Source: Rhizoclosmatium globosum
Lineage: Eukaryota > Chytridiomycota > Chytridiomycetes > Chytridiales > Chytriomycetaceae
Length of the DNA: 64,000 bases
NCBI GenBank assembly: GCA_002104985.1
Contig: MCGO01000049.1
Span: 186,001 to 250,000, forward strand
Reading direction: 5' to 3'
This document shows positions 12,295 to 23,134 of this stretch, one piece after another. Made by a program: the position numbers and the translations under genes. Under the pieces are notes generated by a model. That model had not been told where the DNA came from. It worked only from the letters and a program-made list of their open reading frames with translations, and did not search any database. Positions within the stretch are counted from its first letter, which is position 1; each line of letters starts with the position of its first letter.

Positions 12295-13700
12295 ATGGCC
12301 TCAATCTCCTCGGCTCCGGCGCAGATTGCCGTGCCGCGTTCAAGGAAGACGCCATCGGCTGCTGAGGTTGCTGCCCTCAACTCGAATGGCCTCAGATTCG
12401 ATTGGTCAAAGAAGGAAATTCAGGACATTTACGATTCGCCATTGATGGATCTTCTGTTCTACTCGGTGAGTTTAGCTTTAGTGCATGTGGGGTTGGTGAT
12501 ACTGATCTTGCTGTTTCCCCAGTCCCTTGTGCACAGACAGAATTTTGACGGAAGAGCTGTGCAACAGTGCACGCTTTTGAGTATCAAGACTGGTGGATGT
12601 TCTGAGGACTGTTCTTACTGGTGCGTTGTCCAACTCCCTTGTCTTATCTCGAATCATCAGCATTTGTGGAATCGCGAATCCTCAGCGTCATCCCGCTGCA
12701 TCAATACACACTCTACGACACTGCTCTCAAGCTTCTCTGGCATACTTCTTTCATAGTAGGGCTAACAATCATCACCTAGCCCACAATCTTCAAAGCATGA
12801 CACTGCCGTTGAGGCAACGAAATTGATGAAGCAAGATGCTGTTTTGGAAGCCGCCCGCGCTGCTAAAGCTGCTGGATCATCGCGATTTTGTATGGGAGCT
12901 GCTTGGCGAGACATGGAAGGCCGAAAGACCAACTTCAAGGACATTCTCGGATATGTGAAGGAGATTCGGTGAGTTTTATTAGTTATTATTTATACAATCT
13001 TCAGGCTTATCATCTTCTATTTCAGTGGTATGGGAATGGAAGTCTGCACAACACTTGGAATGATCACCCAAGAACAAGCACACCAACTTAAAGAAGCCGG
13101 TTTAACAGCGTACAACCACAACGTGGACACATCCCGCGAATTCTACCCCAAAATCATCACAACCCGCACATACGACGAACGTTTGACAACCCTCTCCCAC
13201 GTCCGCGATGCAGGAATCCACGTCTGTTCAGGAGGAATCATTGGACTCGGTGAATCCGAGGAAGACCGTGTTGGTATGCTCCACACTCTTGCCACACTTC
13301 CGGAACACCCCGAATCAGTCCCCGTCAACGCCCTCCTCGCTGTCAAGGGTACACCTCTTGAACAGCTCGAGCCAGTCAAGATCTGGGAAATGATTCGAAT
13401 GATTGGAACAGCTCGTATTGTCATGCCACAGACTATGATTCGATTGAGTGCAGGACGGGTTCGGTTCTCTCAACCTGAACAAGCGCTTTGTTTCATGGCG
13501 GGTGCAAACAGTATCTTTACCGGAGACAAGCTTTTGACGACACCCAACAATGCAAAGAATGAGGATCGGGAAATGTTTGATGTTCTTGGACTTGTGCCTT
13601 TGGAGCCAAAGAGTATCTTGCAGGAGGAGGCGGAGAGGCCCATGATTCCATTGAAAAGGCGGAGAAGGCTGGTGTTGCTGCTGATGAAATCACTATTTGA
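12295..13700 (+). CDS. Biotin synthase, radical SAM
   Basis: Inserts sulfur into dethiobiotin to make biotin, using S-adenosylmethionine and Fe-S clusters. The [4Fe-4S] motif CxxxCxxC reads [10 protein letters not shown] and is split by an intron at 12621-12779; the next exon continues PQSSKHDT. Then come [13 protein letters not shown] (about 12884), [14 protein letters not shown] (about 13045), YNHNVDTS, and [10 protein letters not shown] (about 13235) with the substrate pocket [13 protein letters not shown] (about 13321). Introns lie near 12466-12523 and 12970-13025. An upstream ATG at 12245 opens a short Arg-containing stretch that would suit a mitochondrial presequence, but it is one base out of frame with 12295. 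A second frame change near 13640 restores a C terminus ending DEITI at 13700. Radical SAM biotin synthases in eukaryotes are usually mitochondrial. Confidence 0.92.
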
Positions 13701-13731
13701 ATGAATTGTGTATGAACGGAACTTTGCTGAC

Positions 13732-13737
13732 AATAAA
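13732..13737 (+). promoter_or_regulatory. Polyadenylation-like hexamer after biotin synthase
   Basis: AATAAA lies about 30 bp past the biotin synthase stop codon, the expected place for a eukaryotic 3' processing signal. Confidence 0.45.
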
Positions 13738-13841
13738 CTGGCTCTTTTTTCTGAGATACATTGTTTAATTCCATTCATGAAATGATTCTCTGTGACTCAG
13801 TGGACTTCTCTCTTTTTCCAAACAATCGAAATCCAACAAAC

Positions 13842-14157
13842 ATGTCTCACGCATCTCGCCACGCCAAAATGACGTTCCTAGGCTCGATCGCCTTCACAAC
13901 GATTACAATTCTCGGAGTCTTTAAGCTGAAAGAGGACGAATTCGAGGTGAGACAGTTCTCCCTTCATCCATCATTACCAACACCACCACAACCACCAGGT
14001 CCGACGAAAGGGGATCGTAAGAGACGACGAACGACGCAGACAGATTCTTGAAAACAGCATCGAATACGAACGGAATGAAGCCCTGCAAAGGCAATTGCTC
14101 TCTGAACAGAGCGTCCAAGAAACTCATAAACAACCCAAATTGGAGCTTGATGCATAA
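13842..14157 (+). CDS. PET117: PET117-like cytochrome c oxidase assembly factor
   Basis: Small mitochondrial protein; in yeast and human, Pet117 couples heme A synthesis to complex IV assembly. Two exons (13842-13946 and 13999-14157) encode about 87 residues. The N terminus has a single membrane-anchor-like helix (MTFLGSIAFTTITILGVF) followed by a charged helix, and exon 2 opens with VRRKGIVRDDERRR, matching the family's VxDxER-type segment after the anchor. The 52-bp intron has GT and AG ends and joins in frame. Length fits the family (roughly 70-110 residues). No frame correction is needed. It starts about 140 bp after the biotin synthase stop on the same strand. Confidence 0.82.
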
Positions 14158-14311
14158 TGGAATACTTCAACAAATCAAAAGGGCATTAAATATCAAAAAA
14201 TAAACTTGTAAGCTGCAAATAATGAACTGAAAAACTTAAAAAAAGAGTGAAATAACGGCTATTTCCCTCCGCCATGTTTCCCCCCTACCCTCGTATGATA
14301 TCTCATACAAT

Positions 14312-15740
14312 TCACACTTTCTTGGCTTTTTTCGTTGTCCCAGAATGTCCACCAGCAGCTCTAGCTCGCCTACAAAAGAACCACTCAGTCACAAACACAA
14401 AGAATTTACAAACATACTTTTTCGCAATCTCATCGTCATACTCTTCATCGTCCTCGCTCCGTTTCACAGCCGTTGCCGAAGCGCGTTTAGGTCGTGTGGA
14501 TGTCGATGATGCAGCAATGTGGTGGTGATGGTGTTGTTGTTGCTGGAACTGGAGTTGGGTGGACGGGTCCTGGTAGAAGTCGTGGTGCTGTTGTTGTTGG
14601 TGGTGGTGGTGGTGCTGGAGTTGGGTTGGGTCTTGTTGGTGGAGTTGGTGGGTTGGGTCGTGGAGGATTGGGCGCCGGCGTGGACGGCGGCGGACCAGTC
14701 GTAGAAGTTTGGTTGTTGGTATTGGTTTAAGGTACCGGTCTGCTTTTTGGGGAAAATTGTGGATTAGGATGTTGAAAATGCGGAAGTGGTGGGGGCAACC
14801 TGAGAGTCTGGAGTCATTTGGGCCAAGAGGTTGTCGGTTGAGGGTTGCTTTATGAAAGGATTAGAACGCTGGTTGGAATACTTGTGATGAGAGGTTAATA
14901 CCTGAAAGTAAGAGTTTGTCGCAGCGTGTAATGGATTATGGTGAACTCCAACTTGCGTTTGACTCTCTGGAGTTCCGCTTCAACAAGGTCAGTGAAACCT
15001 TCTTCTTCGTCGTCATTGTCCATCAGATTTTGGAACTATTTATGTGGAAGGTGGAAGGGGTGGGTGAAATAGGATGTCAAAGGTTTGGCAGAAAGATAGA
15101 CTAAGAATATAATGCACTCACGTCAGCATTTCCACGACTTTCGTGTGGCTCGCTGTACTGTTATGGGCCACAAAAGCAACATGAAACGACAGTTAGAACC
15201 ACGCCTCCTTTCCCATTCAAAGAGATAAATCCTCACTTCAGTGTAATTCAAGAGAATCTTGTCCATATCTGTACTAGCATACTGAACAAGCTTCTTGTTG
15301 TTGATGATAATCAAAGCAATCTCGCAATCACAGAGAACAGAGAGCTCAAATGCCTTCTTCATAAGACCAAACTTGCGCTTGAGGAACGTCACCTAATCGT
15401 CATTTTGGGTGGGTTTGTGAGTATGAGAGGAGGGAAGAGGTGACTGATGGAAGGAATGGAAGGTTGTTCTTTGGGATGGAGACAATAGGACACCGAAGGC
15501 GTCACCCCCTGATTGCAGCGCCAGTGATGCAAAGAGGTTGAGGTAGGCAGGGAGGGGTGTACCTGTCTGTTGCGTTCATCGGTAATCTTCTGAATCTATT
15601 TTGGGAAGACAAGGAGCCGGTTATTTATAGCGATGAGATTGGGCCGCACAAGAGATGTGGACAGAAGGGGAGAACCACCAAGTCACGTAAATGATGAATA
15701 TCAAGAATGGAATTGATACCTTAATCTTCTTGCGGCCCAT
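14312..15740 (-). CDS. MEF2-type MADS-box transcription factor
   Basis: Exon 1 encodes only MGRKKIK (15740-15720); the next small exon encodes [11 protein letters not shown] and then the core [18 protein letters not shown] with [12 protein letters not shown] and [16 protein letters not shown] (15395-15240). This is the type II (MEF2-like) MADS sequence, which binds A/T-rich CArG-type sites as a dimer. A further exon gives [11 protein letters not shown], as in the MEF2 domain. Downstream exons are acidic ([18 protein letters not shown], about 15020), then low-complexity His/Gln/Thr-rich (14518-14740), and end in a basic tail (GTTKKAKKV). At least four introns split the gene. It diverges from proteasome alpha5 with 127 bp between starts. 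Exon limits in the low-complexity part are unsure because two frames stay open. Confidence 0.85.
14518..14700. repeat. GTT/GGT-rich low-complexity tract inside the MADS gene
   Basis: Dense GTTGTTG and GGTGGT runs; read on the minus strand they encode His/Gln- or Thr/Pro-rich sequence depending on frame. Likely polymorphic in length. Confidence 0.6.
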
Positions 15741-15867
15741 GGTGTACTTTTTAGTTTTGAGTTGATTTTTGGGTTGGATGGTTGGAAGTTCTTTTGAGGA
15801 AGACGATTGGGCAAACCTGAAAAAAAATCTCTTCACCCAAACACACGCGCGTCCCTCTCACCACACA
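15741..15867. promoter_or_regulatory. Divergent promoter between MADS factor and proteasome alpha5
   Basis: 127 bp between the two start codons, C-rich on the plus strand near the proteasome start (cctctcaccacaca). No other feature fits here. Confidence 0.5.
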
Positions 15868-17152
15868 ATGTTCCTTACAAGGTGTGTTTGTGTTCTCTGT
15901 CGGTTGTCTCCTATTTTAATGCGTTGAATGCGGGGATGTGGGATATTGGATGTCGTTGCGTGGCTGTTTGTTGTTTTGGGTGTTTGGATTGCGCGGCCTT
16001 TGCTCTTTGAACCAGTTTCAACTCAACTTGCTCAACTTGCTCAGATCCGAATACGACCAGGGTGTCAACACTTTCTCGCCTGAGGGCCGTCTCTTCCAGG
16101 TCGAATACGCCATCGAAGCTATCAAAGTATTATCCCTCTCTTTCCGCATCAACTTCGAAGCTCGGCGCTGACGGCTTCCTCTTAGCTTGGCTCAACAGCT
16201 GTCGGTATTCAGACTGCCCATGGAGTAGTCCTTGCCGTCGAGAAGAGAGTCACATCTACCCTCCTCGAGCCCAGCAGTATTGAAAAGATTCTCGAAATTG
16301 ATACTCACTTGGGATGTGCCATGAGTGGTCTCGTTGCTGACTGGAGGACTATGATTGACCATGCACGAGTGGAGGCTCAGGTGAGATATTGTGGTGTGCG
16401 GGAGGGAGTTGAAAACGCGATGGAACGAAATAGTGCATTATTCACGGCGCTGGATATTACGGAAAAAGAATTATCACCCAAACGAAATTATGGGCGAGAG
16501 CGTTGTGAAACTGGGCTTCTTGAGCCGTCAACAGGTGTTTCTGAGGCACTAAATCAAACGGACAGAACCACTGGTTCACCTACAACGAGAGAATCAAGGT
16601 TGAGAGTTTGACTCAAGCTGTTTGTGACCTTGCCCTGCGATTCGGAGAGAGTGCTGATGGAGAGGATGCCATTATGGTAAGAATTTTAAGTCACTCCCAA
16701 GATTCTCAACAACCAATTTAGTCGAGACCTTTCGGTGTTGCGTTGTTGATTGGAGGAGTTGACGAGAAGGGACCTCAGTTGTGAGTTGAGACTTTAATGT
16801 GAATGGCAGGCGTTATTCTGATTTATCCGAATATTCAGGTTCCATGCTGACCCAAGTGGAACTTTCACTCGTTTTGATGCCAAGGCAATTGGATCTGGAT
16901 CTGAGGGAGCTCAAACTGAGTTGCAGGAGCAATACCACAAGGTGTGTTATATTCGCGCAAAAATGACGACTTTAACCGAAGAAATATAGTCTCTCACTCT
17001 TCGTGAGGCTGAGCTTCTGGCTCTCAAAGTGTTGAAGCAAGTTATGGAGGAGAAGCTTTCGGGAGCCAATGTGCAGCTCGCGACGTTACCGCGAGAAAGG
17101 ATTCCGCATTCTTCCAGAGGCAGAAGTGAATGAGCTTGTTGCTGCCATGTAA
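15868..17152 (+). CDS. 20S proteasome subunit alpha5
   Basis: Alpha-ring subunit of the 20S core particle. Exon 1 is 14 bp (15868-15881) and encodes MFLT plus part of an Arg codon; after a 163-bp intron comes [20 protein letters not shown], the diagnostic proteasome alpha N-terminal signature. Then [20 protein letters not shown] (16186 on), [38 protein letters not shown] (16566 on), [20 protein letters not shown], and [14 protein letters not shown]. This is subunit alpha5 (Pup2/PSMA5) rather than another alpha by the MFLTR start and the NHWFTYNE block. Six introns. A frame change near 17090 is required to reach the C terminus [11 protein letters not shown] at 17152. No active-site Thr is expected in alpha subunits. 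Confidence 0.95.
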
Positions 17153-17202
17153 TTTTTTGTAATGATGTGAGAATGAAGGAAGGACACGGCGACTGCTTTT
17201 GC

Positions 17203-17208
17203 AATAAA
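17203..17208 (+). promoter_or_regulatory. Polyadenylation-like hexamer after proteasome alpha5
   Basis: AATAAA about 50 bp past the stop codon. Confidence 0.45.
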
Positions 17209-17379
17209 CCTTGCTCATGTACTTTCTCCGTGTATAAATTGCTTCTCTTAATTTAGTGAAGGAGAAAGAAGGGAGAAGGAGGCAGAGGAAGGTGCTTGGT
17301 TTCCCAGCTGTGTTTGCTGTGTTTGGTGGAGGGTGGAAACCAAAAGTGAGCAACTCGAAAAAAGCAACACCCAAACTCG

Positions 17380-19411
17380 ATGTCCCAGCAAAACGCCCTT
17401 TCCATCGGCGGTCAGCGAACATCCGGCGCAGACATTCGTAACCAGAATGGTGAGTATCTTTAATTTGTCTCTTAGGGCAGAGACTGGAGAAGGCGCCCGC
17501 GGAAACACGGACTAATGCTTTGCTGCTGCGTGAATTAGTTATGGCAGCCCAGGCCATTGCCAACATTGTCAAGACTTCATTGGGACCCGTTGGACTCGAC
17601 AAGATGCTCGTGGACGACATCGGAGTGAGTTACCATCTTGTTTCCACCCCCTTTCACTCTCTCAACTCACTCGCATTAAAAAGGACGTGACTATTTCCAA
17701 CGACGGTGCCACTATTCTGAGACTTCTCGAAGTGGAACACCCAGCCGGAAAGGTGCGATATTGTTCGCTGCTTAGTTTTCAACTTGGAAAACTCACTTCA
17801 TTGTGCTAGGTTCTTGTCGAGCTTGCCCAGCAACAGGACAAGGAAGTCGGAGACGGAACTACCTCAGTCGTTATTATTGCCGCCGAACTCTCCGTCGCGC
17901 CAATGAGTTGGTGAAGAACAAGATTCACCCAACAACCATCATCACTGGATACAGACAGCTTCTAAGGAAGCTGTGCGTTTCATTGTTGAGAAAATGACTA
18001 CAAAGGTCGATACCCTTGGCAGAGAGTGCTTGATGAATGTCGCCAAGACTAGTATGTCCTCCAAGATTATTGGAGCGTGAGTTGTTTGCAATGCTGGGAT
18101 ATATATGTGCTTACATTCCTTTGACAGTGACGACGAATTCTTCTCCAACATTGTCGTTGATGCTATCACTGCAGTTAAGACTGTGAACCCACGCGGAGAC
18201 GTCAAGTACCCAATCAAGGCTATCAACGTCCTCAAGTCTCACGGAAAGTCTGTCAAGGACTCAATGCTTGTTCGCGGTTACGCTTTGAACTGCACTGTTG
18301 CTTCTCAAGGTATGGCTTTTCCATTACTCTCAGTTGTTTTTAACAAAGTGCTCCAGCCATCAAGACCAAGGTTGTTGGTGCCAAGATTGCTTGTTTGGAC
18401 ATCAACTTGCAAAAGTTCCGTATGCACTTGGGTGTAAATATTGTTATCGATGACCCAGACAAGTTGGAGGATATTCGTCGTCGGTGAGTGCTCTTCCTGG
18501 CTCCAATTTCCTAAAACCGTCCTCAGTGAAATTGAAATACCACTGAGCGTATCCGTAAGATTTTGGACTCTGGAGCCAACGTGATTCTTACTACGAAGGG
18601 TATTGACGACCTCTGCTTGAAGCTTTTCGTTGAGGCCGGTGCTATGTGTGTTCGTAGAGTTTTGAAGGAGGATATGAAGCGTATTGCCAAGGCGTCTGGA
18701 GGTATACTCTAGGATCGCTTTTGATTTCTGATCACAGTTCTTCCCTAATAGCTACTTTCGTTGCATCCCTTGCAACTTGAACGGTGAAGAGACTTTTGAC
18801 CCATCTTACCTTGGTCATGCCGAAGAAGTTGTCCAAGAGAGAATCTCTGACGACGAATGCATTCTCATTAAGGGTACAAAAGCCCATGCCTCTCATCCAT
18901 CATTCTCCGTGGAGCCAACGACTATATGCTGACGAAATGGAGCGCTCAGTTCATGACTCTCTCTGTGCCGTTAAGCGTACTCTCGAATCCAACACTGTCG
19001 TTCCAGGAGGAGGTTGTGTGAAGCTGCTCTGTCTATCTTCTTGGAAGACTATGCCACAAGTGTTGCTACTCGTGAGCAACTTGCTATTGCTGAATACGCC
19101 AACGCTCTTCTTGTCATCCCAAAGACTCTTTCAGTGAACGCCGCCAAAGACTCAACCGACTGGTAGCCAAACTTCGTGCATTCCACTACGCCTCACAACA
19201 CGACAAGGGCAAGGAGGAGCTGAAGTGGACTGGTCTTGACTTGATGAAGGGAGTTGTCAGAGACAACTTGCACTCTGGTATTCTGGAGCCAGCTATCAGT
19301 AAAGTCAAGAGTTTAAAGGCTGCCACTGAAGCTGCTATTGCACTGTTGCGAATTGATGATATGATCAAGATTGAGCCCGAGAAGAGGGAGGATGATGGTC
19401 ACGATCATTAG
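17380..19411 (+). CDS. TCP1: CCT/TRiC chaperonin subunit alpha
   Basis: Subunit of the cytosolic group II chaperonin that folds actin and tubulin. Exon 1 encodes MSQQNALSIGGQRTSGADIR; then IVKTSLGPVGLDKMLVDDIG, the ATP-binding block VTISNDGATILRLLEVEHPA, VGDGTTSVVIIAAELS (GDGTT binds phosphate), MSSKIIGA, ILTTKGIDDLCLKLFVEAGA, SIILRGAND, TVVPGGGCV and the C-terminal block LRIDDMIKIEPE. The start and the segment around 18150-18290 identify alpha rather than another CCT subunit. Seven or more short introns. Frame corrections are needed near 17885, 17960, 18535, 18890, 19020 and 19165; for an essential single-copy gene this points to sequence errors. Length after correction is about 550 residues, as usual. 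Confidence 0.93.
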
Positions 19412-19831
19412 TTTGTTTTTTCTTACTTATTTTCTCGGGAGTTATTGTTCGGGTTTCTGGTATATATTCTTCACTTGTGTGGCATGATAAAATGAGTATT
19501 TGATTGCTGAATTTTTCGTAAGAGCAATTAAGATGATTGGATTCGCTTCTGGCCAAGGTGGAATGAAATTGTCTGAACCAAAGGTCCGTATGTACAAAAA
19601 TGGAACTCTTTAGAATCGCAGAACTAAATGAGAGAGGGCATTAGATAATGTTGAATGGAATTAGAAGGAGAACGGTCAATGAACGGTTAGTGAATATCTT
19701 GATTTTGAGTCGTCAATATTTCATTTCAAATCCAATGGAGCTTATTCAACTTTTGATTGACGATGAGTCATTTACACAATTAAAAGGGCCTCAGAGATGC
19801 CACTTTCATAAAACAAACTAAAACAAGACAT
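19412..19831. other. Intergenic stretch, no gene seen
   Basis: A/T-rich 3' region of CCT alpha and 5' region of the metal transporter. No open frame of note, no RNA gene recognised. Confidence 0.5.
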
Positions 19832-20808
19832 ATGAGCCAGCCATCTTTCATCCGATCAGAGGATTCAGTTATTGTCGAATGCAGCACAGACGAGTCACAG
19901 TCCACAGCTAAAGTAGAAGAAGTTCCCGTTGACGCCATCAATCCTCCATAACTGACAACAATTCACACATTGAACCACACTTTGGAGGCGCTGAAGTCAT
20001 GGAGTAAGTACGTTTGTTCAATTCAATATGGAACTGTTACCAAAACATAACATTTCAAGGACATTGTCGTAGGCCTTTCCGACGGCCTAACAGTCCCATT
20101 CGCTTATCAGCAGGGTTAGCATCTCTTGGAAACTCTCGATTTGTAGTTCTGGCTGGTATGGCTGAAATAGTAGCTGGATCACTTAGCATGGGTCTTGGCG
20201 GATACTAGCTGGACGTAGTGAATTGAGCATTATGATAGCGAGTACGCGCGGGAAGAACGTGAGGTTCGTGAAGTGCCTGAACGGGAGGAAGCAGAGATTG
20301 TTGAAGTTTTTGAGGTTTGTTTTTCTTATCCCCTCATAAATATTGTACTCATCACTTTTTTTTTTCCAGCCATATGGAATGGATCGAGAAGCAATTGAGC
20401 CACTGCTTGCAAGGTTGAAGGAGAACCCAAAGCAATGGATTGATTTCATGATGAAGTATGAGTTGAATTTGGAAAAACCAAATGCAAGTCGAGTGTGGAT
20501 TTCAGCTGTTACTATTGGTAGTAGTTACTTTGTAAGTTGGTCAGCTAGTTAATTTATATCTACTGAATGCTTTGAATTAGATGGGTGGCCTTGTACCCTT
20601 AATTCCATACATGATTGAACCGAATTCCAACACTGCGTTCTACATTTCCATCGGTGTCACACTGGTTGCTCTATTTATCTTTGGATACGTGAAAGCAAAG
20701 TTCCTTGGTGTCAACACCCCTTTCCGATCAGCATTTGAGATGATGATTGTGGGAGGAATCGCATCTGGAGCTTCGTTCGGAATTGCAAAAGCGATGCCAC
20801 AACCGTAG
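19832..20808 (+). CDS. CCC1/VIT1-family vacuolar iron/manganese transporter
   Basis: Membrane transporter that loads Fe2+ or Mn2+ into the vacuole. After a polar N terminus (MSQPSFIRSEDSVIVEC) and an intron near 20005-20058 comes DIVVGLSDGLTVPFA (the family signature on TM1), SAGLASLGNSRFVVLAGMAE, GSLSMGLGGYLAG, then the cytosolic Glu-rich metal-binding region EHYDSEYAREEREVREVPE (20229 on) with the second half starting at PYGMDREAIEPLLARL (20371). Three more membrane segments follow (SSYFMGGLVPLIPYM, AFYISIGVTLVALFIFGYV, GGIASGASFGIA), giving the usual five. Single-base corrections are needed near 20105 and 20210. Start at ATG 19832 is the first in-frame Met. The AATAAA at 20859 follows. Confidence 0.9.
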
Positions 20809-20858
20809 GATTGTTGGAATGAACGGGAATTATTCATTTTTATTGTCATTGTAGCTAC

Positions 20859-20864
20859 AATAAA
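20859..20864 (+). promoter_or_regulatory. Polyadenylation-like hexamer after CCC1-like gene
   Basis: AATAAA about 50 bp past the stop codon, in the short gap to the convergent NUP85 gene. Confidence 0.4.
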
Positions 20865-20931
20865 TTACCAAACGCATTTTATTGACTAGCATTCTTTGTT
20901 CCGCAGAGCGCAAACATTAAATATATATATC

Positions 20932-22992
20932 TCACGCAACCATCATTGCTCTCGCCAGATTCCTACTAGCAGCAAGTCTCACTTTTTCAACTGAACAATC
21001 CACATCCATGCCCCCTTCCTCAATCTCACAAACCCCTTTACCAGTCCATTCCTCGCCACTACCAACAACAACCTCCAAACACTTGACAACCTCAAAAGTC
21101 TCCTCCACGCCCAAAACACATTCATTCAGCTCCAGCAGTCCCACACAATCAACCAACACGCGCGTCCAGACCCACTTTGGAGTCGGCAAACGTGTGAGTA
21201 AGTCAATTGCAGCAGATGCAGCTTGTTTCCACTGTTTCTGTTTATAAAACGTTTGGAAGGAAACGAGTTTGGAGAGGACGGCGAGGTGTTGGGATTGTTT
21301 GATGAGGGTTGGTGAGAGTTGAGTGATGACTTGGTGTGTACTTGCGTGGGTATTCTTATTGGTGGATGGTTTTGCGAGGTGGGTTTTGAGGACGGTTTGG
21401 GAGACGGATGCGGCGCGTTCAGGGAAGCCTGCTGCTGTGTAGTGGGTGATTGCTTCGCCGTTTCTGTTGCGGTGTTTCATTTCGTCGGCGCGTTTGTTGT
21501 GTAAAGTGGTGAGGACTGTGGACAAGTTTTGGGATGTGGCAATGGAGACGAGTTTGCGGAAAATGAAGGGCGTTGTGGCGGGGATGGAGAGGAGTAGTGT
21601 TTCGAGGTGGGTTTTAGCGGATGCGGAAGTGAGGGTGCAGAGGTATTCGATTGCAATCCAAATCAAATCTTGTGATGTTGCTGAGAGTGATGTGGCGTAC
21701 TCCAAAAGACGTTGCTGTTGATGGAGGTTTCTGCGTCGTCTGAAGCAATTCCAACTACACGCATTGCGTCTTCACCGCCAAAATAGACGTATCCGTCAAC
21801 ACCTTCTGCTTCATCGAGGCGCGAATGCGCATCAAGAATGTGGATGAGGTGGGCTGAAATCATTGGATCCAGGTGAGAGAGGTGGTTGAGGACAGCCACG
21901 TCGATTTGGAGGTCAAACAAATTGAGGATTGCTTGCTCAAAAGGATTATAGTTGGTCTGAGAAGGACGAGTTGGAAGTAGTTGAAGTTGCAGAGGGAACT
22001 CGATGAATGTCCTCAACGAGTCCACTGAGTTCCGATATTTTCGGGGGGACAATGTGGCTCGGTGTACCAAATAGACGCTACAGAGCCTCCATCCAAGGAA
22101 ACTCGGTCTCATTGCATCGTCTGGATTGTGCACAGCTTCAACAATAATTTTCAAATCGCCAAACAAGATGCCAAACGAAGTAACAAGACCGGCAATATCA
22201 GCAGCAGACGCGACAGACTGGCTGAGCCTTCCAAGGCTGATTTGATGCGAGAAGGATCCTTGTGGATTTGAACGGATCGCCTCCACAGCGACCAGGCCGA
22301 GTCAAACTGGGCCTTTGAAGCAGCAGCATTTGAGCCAGTTTCGGCATGCTTTGAATGTGGTTCAAGAGGGCGTTGAAAGGCGAGTCCTTCGTCTGTTTGA
22401 GTTGAAAAGCGGGGTGTTTCTGCAGCAGGGCAACGGCGGCAAGCCAGTGGCCCCTGAGAAGACACTTGTGGATGTAGGGCCAGAAGGATGGATGAGTCAC
22501 TGAGAGAGAGTGGGTGGCAGTGGCAGTGGCAGTGGCAGCGTGGACGGCATCGTACGAGGCCCTCGTTGGCTGTGGTTCGAATGCGTTGATCCAGGCGAGC
22601 AACTGCGACGCGAGCGACGAATCGCGGCGAAGAAGAACGAGTTCGGTCAACTGCCACGCCGCCAAACTGCGACTGAGAACGTGGTGTTCGAGTGCGAGTC
22701 TGTTGTCGAGTTGGTTTAAACACACACCAACAACGAACCACGAACACCGAATCACTTCAACTAAAAAAGAAAGAAAGGTGACTCACTCGTTGCCCGCGTC
22801 TTCAAACACATTCGTTGCCTGGCCCGCGTCAGTGCCGCCGCTCAGCTGCGAACCAAGTGCCAATACGTGTCCTTCAATGTTCTTGCGGAACTCAACGGAC
22901 GCGGAAACAACTTCTCCGCGTGTGTCAAGTGCCCGCTTGAATGTTCCAATGAACGACCCGGCAAGGTTCCTCGCTCGGAGGGATCTGTGCAC
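20932..22992 (-). CDS. NUP85: Nucleoporin NUP85 (Nup75/Nup85) of the Y complex
   Basis: Structural subunit of the nuclear pore outer ring. The N-terminal exon (22992-22790) starts MHRSLRARNLAGSFIGTF. The alpha-helical body contains FWPYIHKCLLRGHWLAAVAL (about 22460), HLIHILDAHSRLDEAEGVDG (about 21810) and EYATSLSATSQDLIWIAIEY (about 21690), and ends with LAASRNLARAMMVA (20970-20935), matching the NUP85 terminus LxLARNLARA. Helical-repeat character, gene length (about 640 codons) and end agree with the family. One intron near 22700-22790 separates exon 1; frame changes near 22255, 21725 and at the exon 1 junction are needed. Convergent with the CCC1-like gene and divergent from the F-box/LRR gene. 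Confidence 0.85.
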
Positions 22993-23134
22993 TCATCTTT
23001 TATGAAGGAAAAACGATGAATAGAAATGTAGAAAAGAAGTATTTCTCTCTAAGCATTTAAATTAGAGATAAAATACAGGTTCTTATATATTCTACTCAAA
23101 CAAATATTTTTGTTTTCCAGTTTTATTACTTCCA
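22993..23134. promoter_or_regulatory. A/T-rich divergent promoter between NUP85 and F-box/LRR gene
   Basis: 142 bp between start codons, markedly A/T-rich compared with the flanking coding DNA. Confidence 0.45.

Noticed and set aside
22504..22560. GGCAGT repeat as a tandem repeat element
   Set aside because: Only a few units, inside NUP85 coding sequence, read as alternating Ala/Thr codons on the minus strand.
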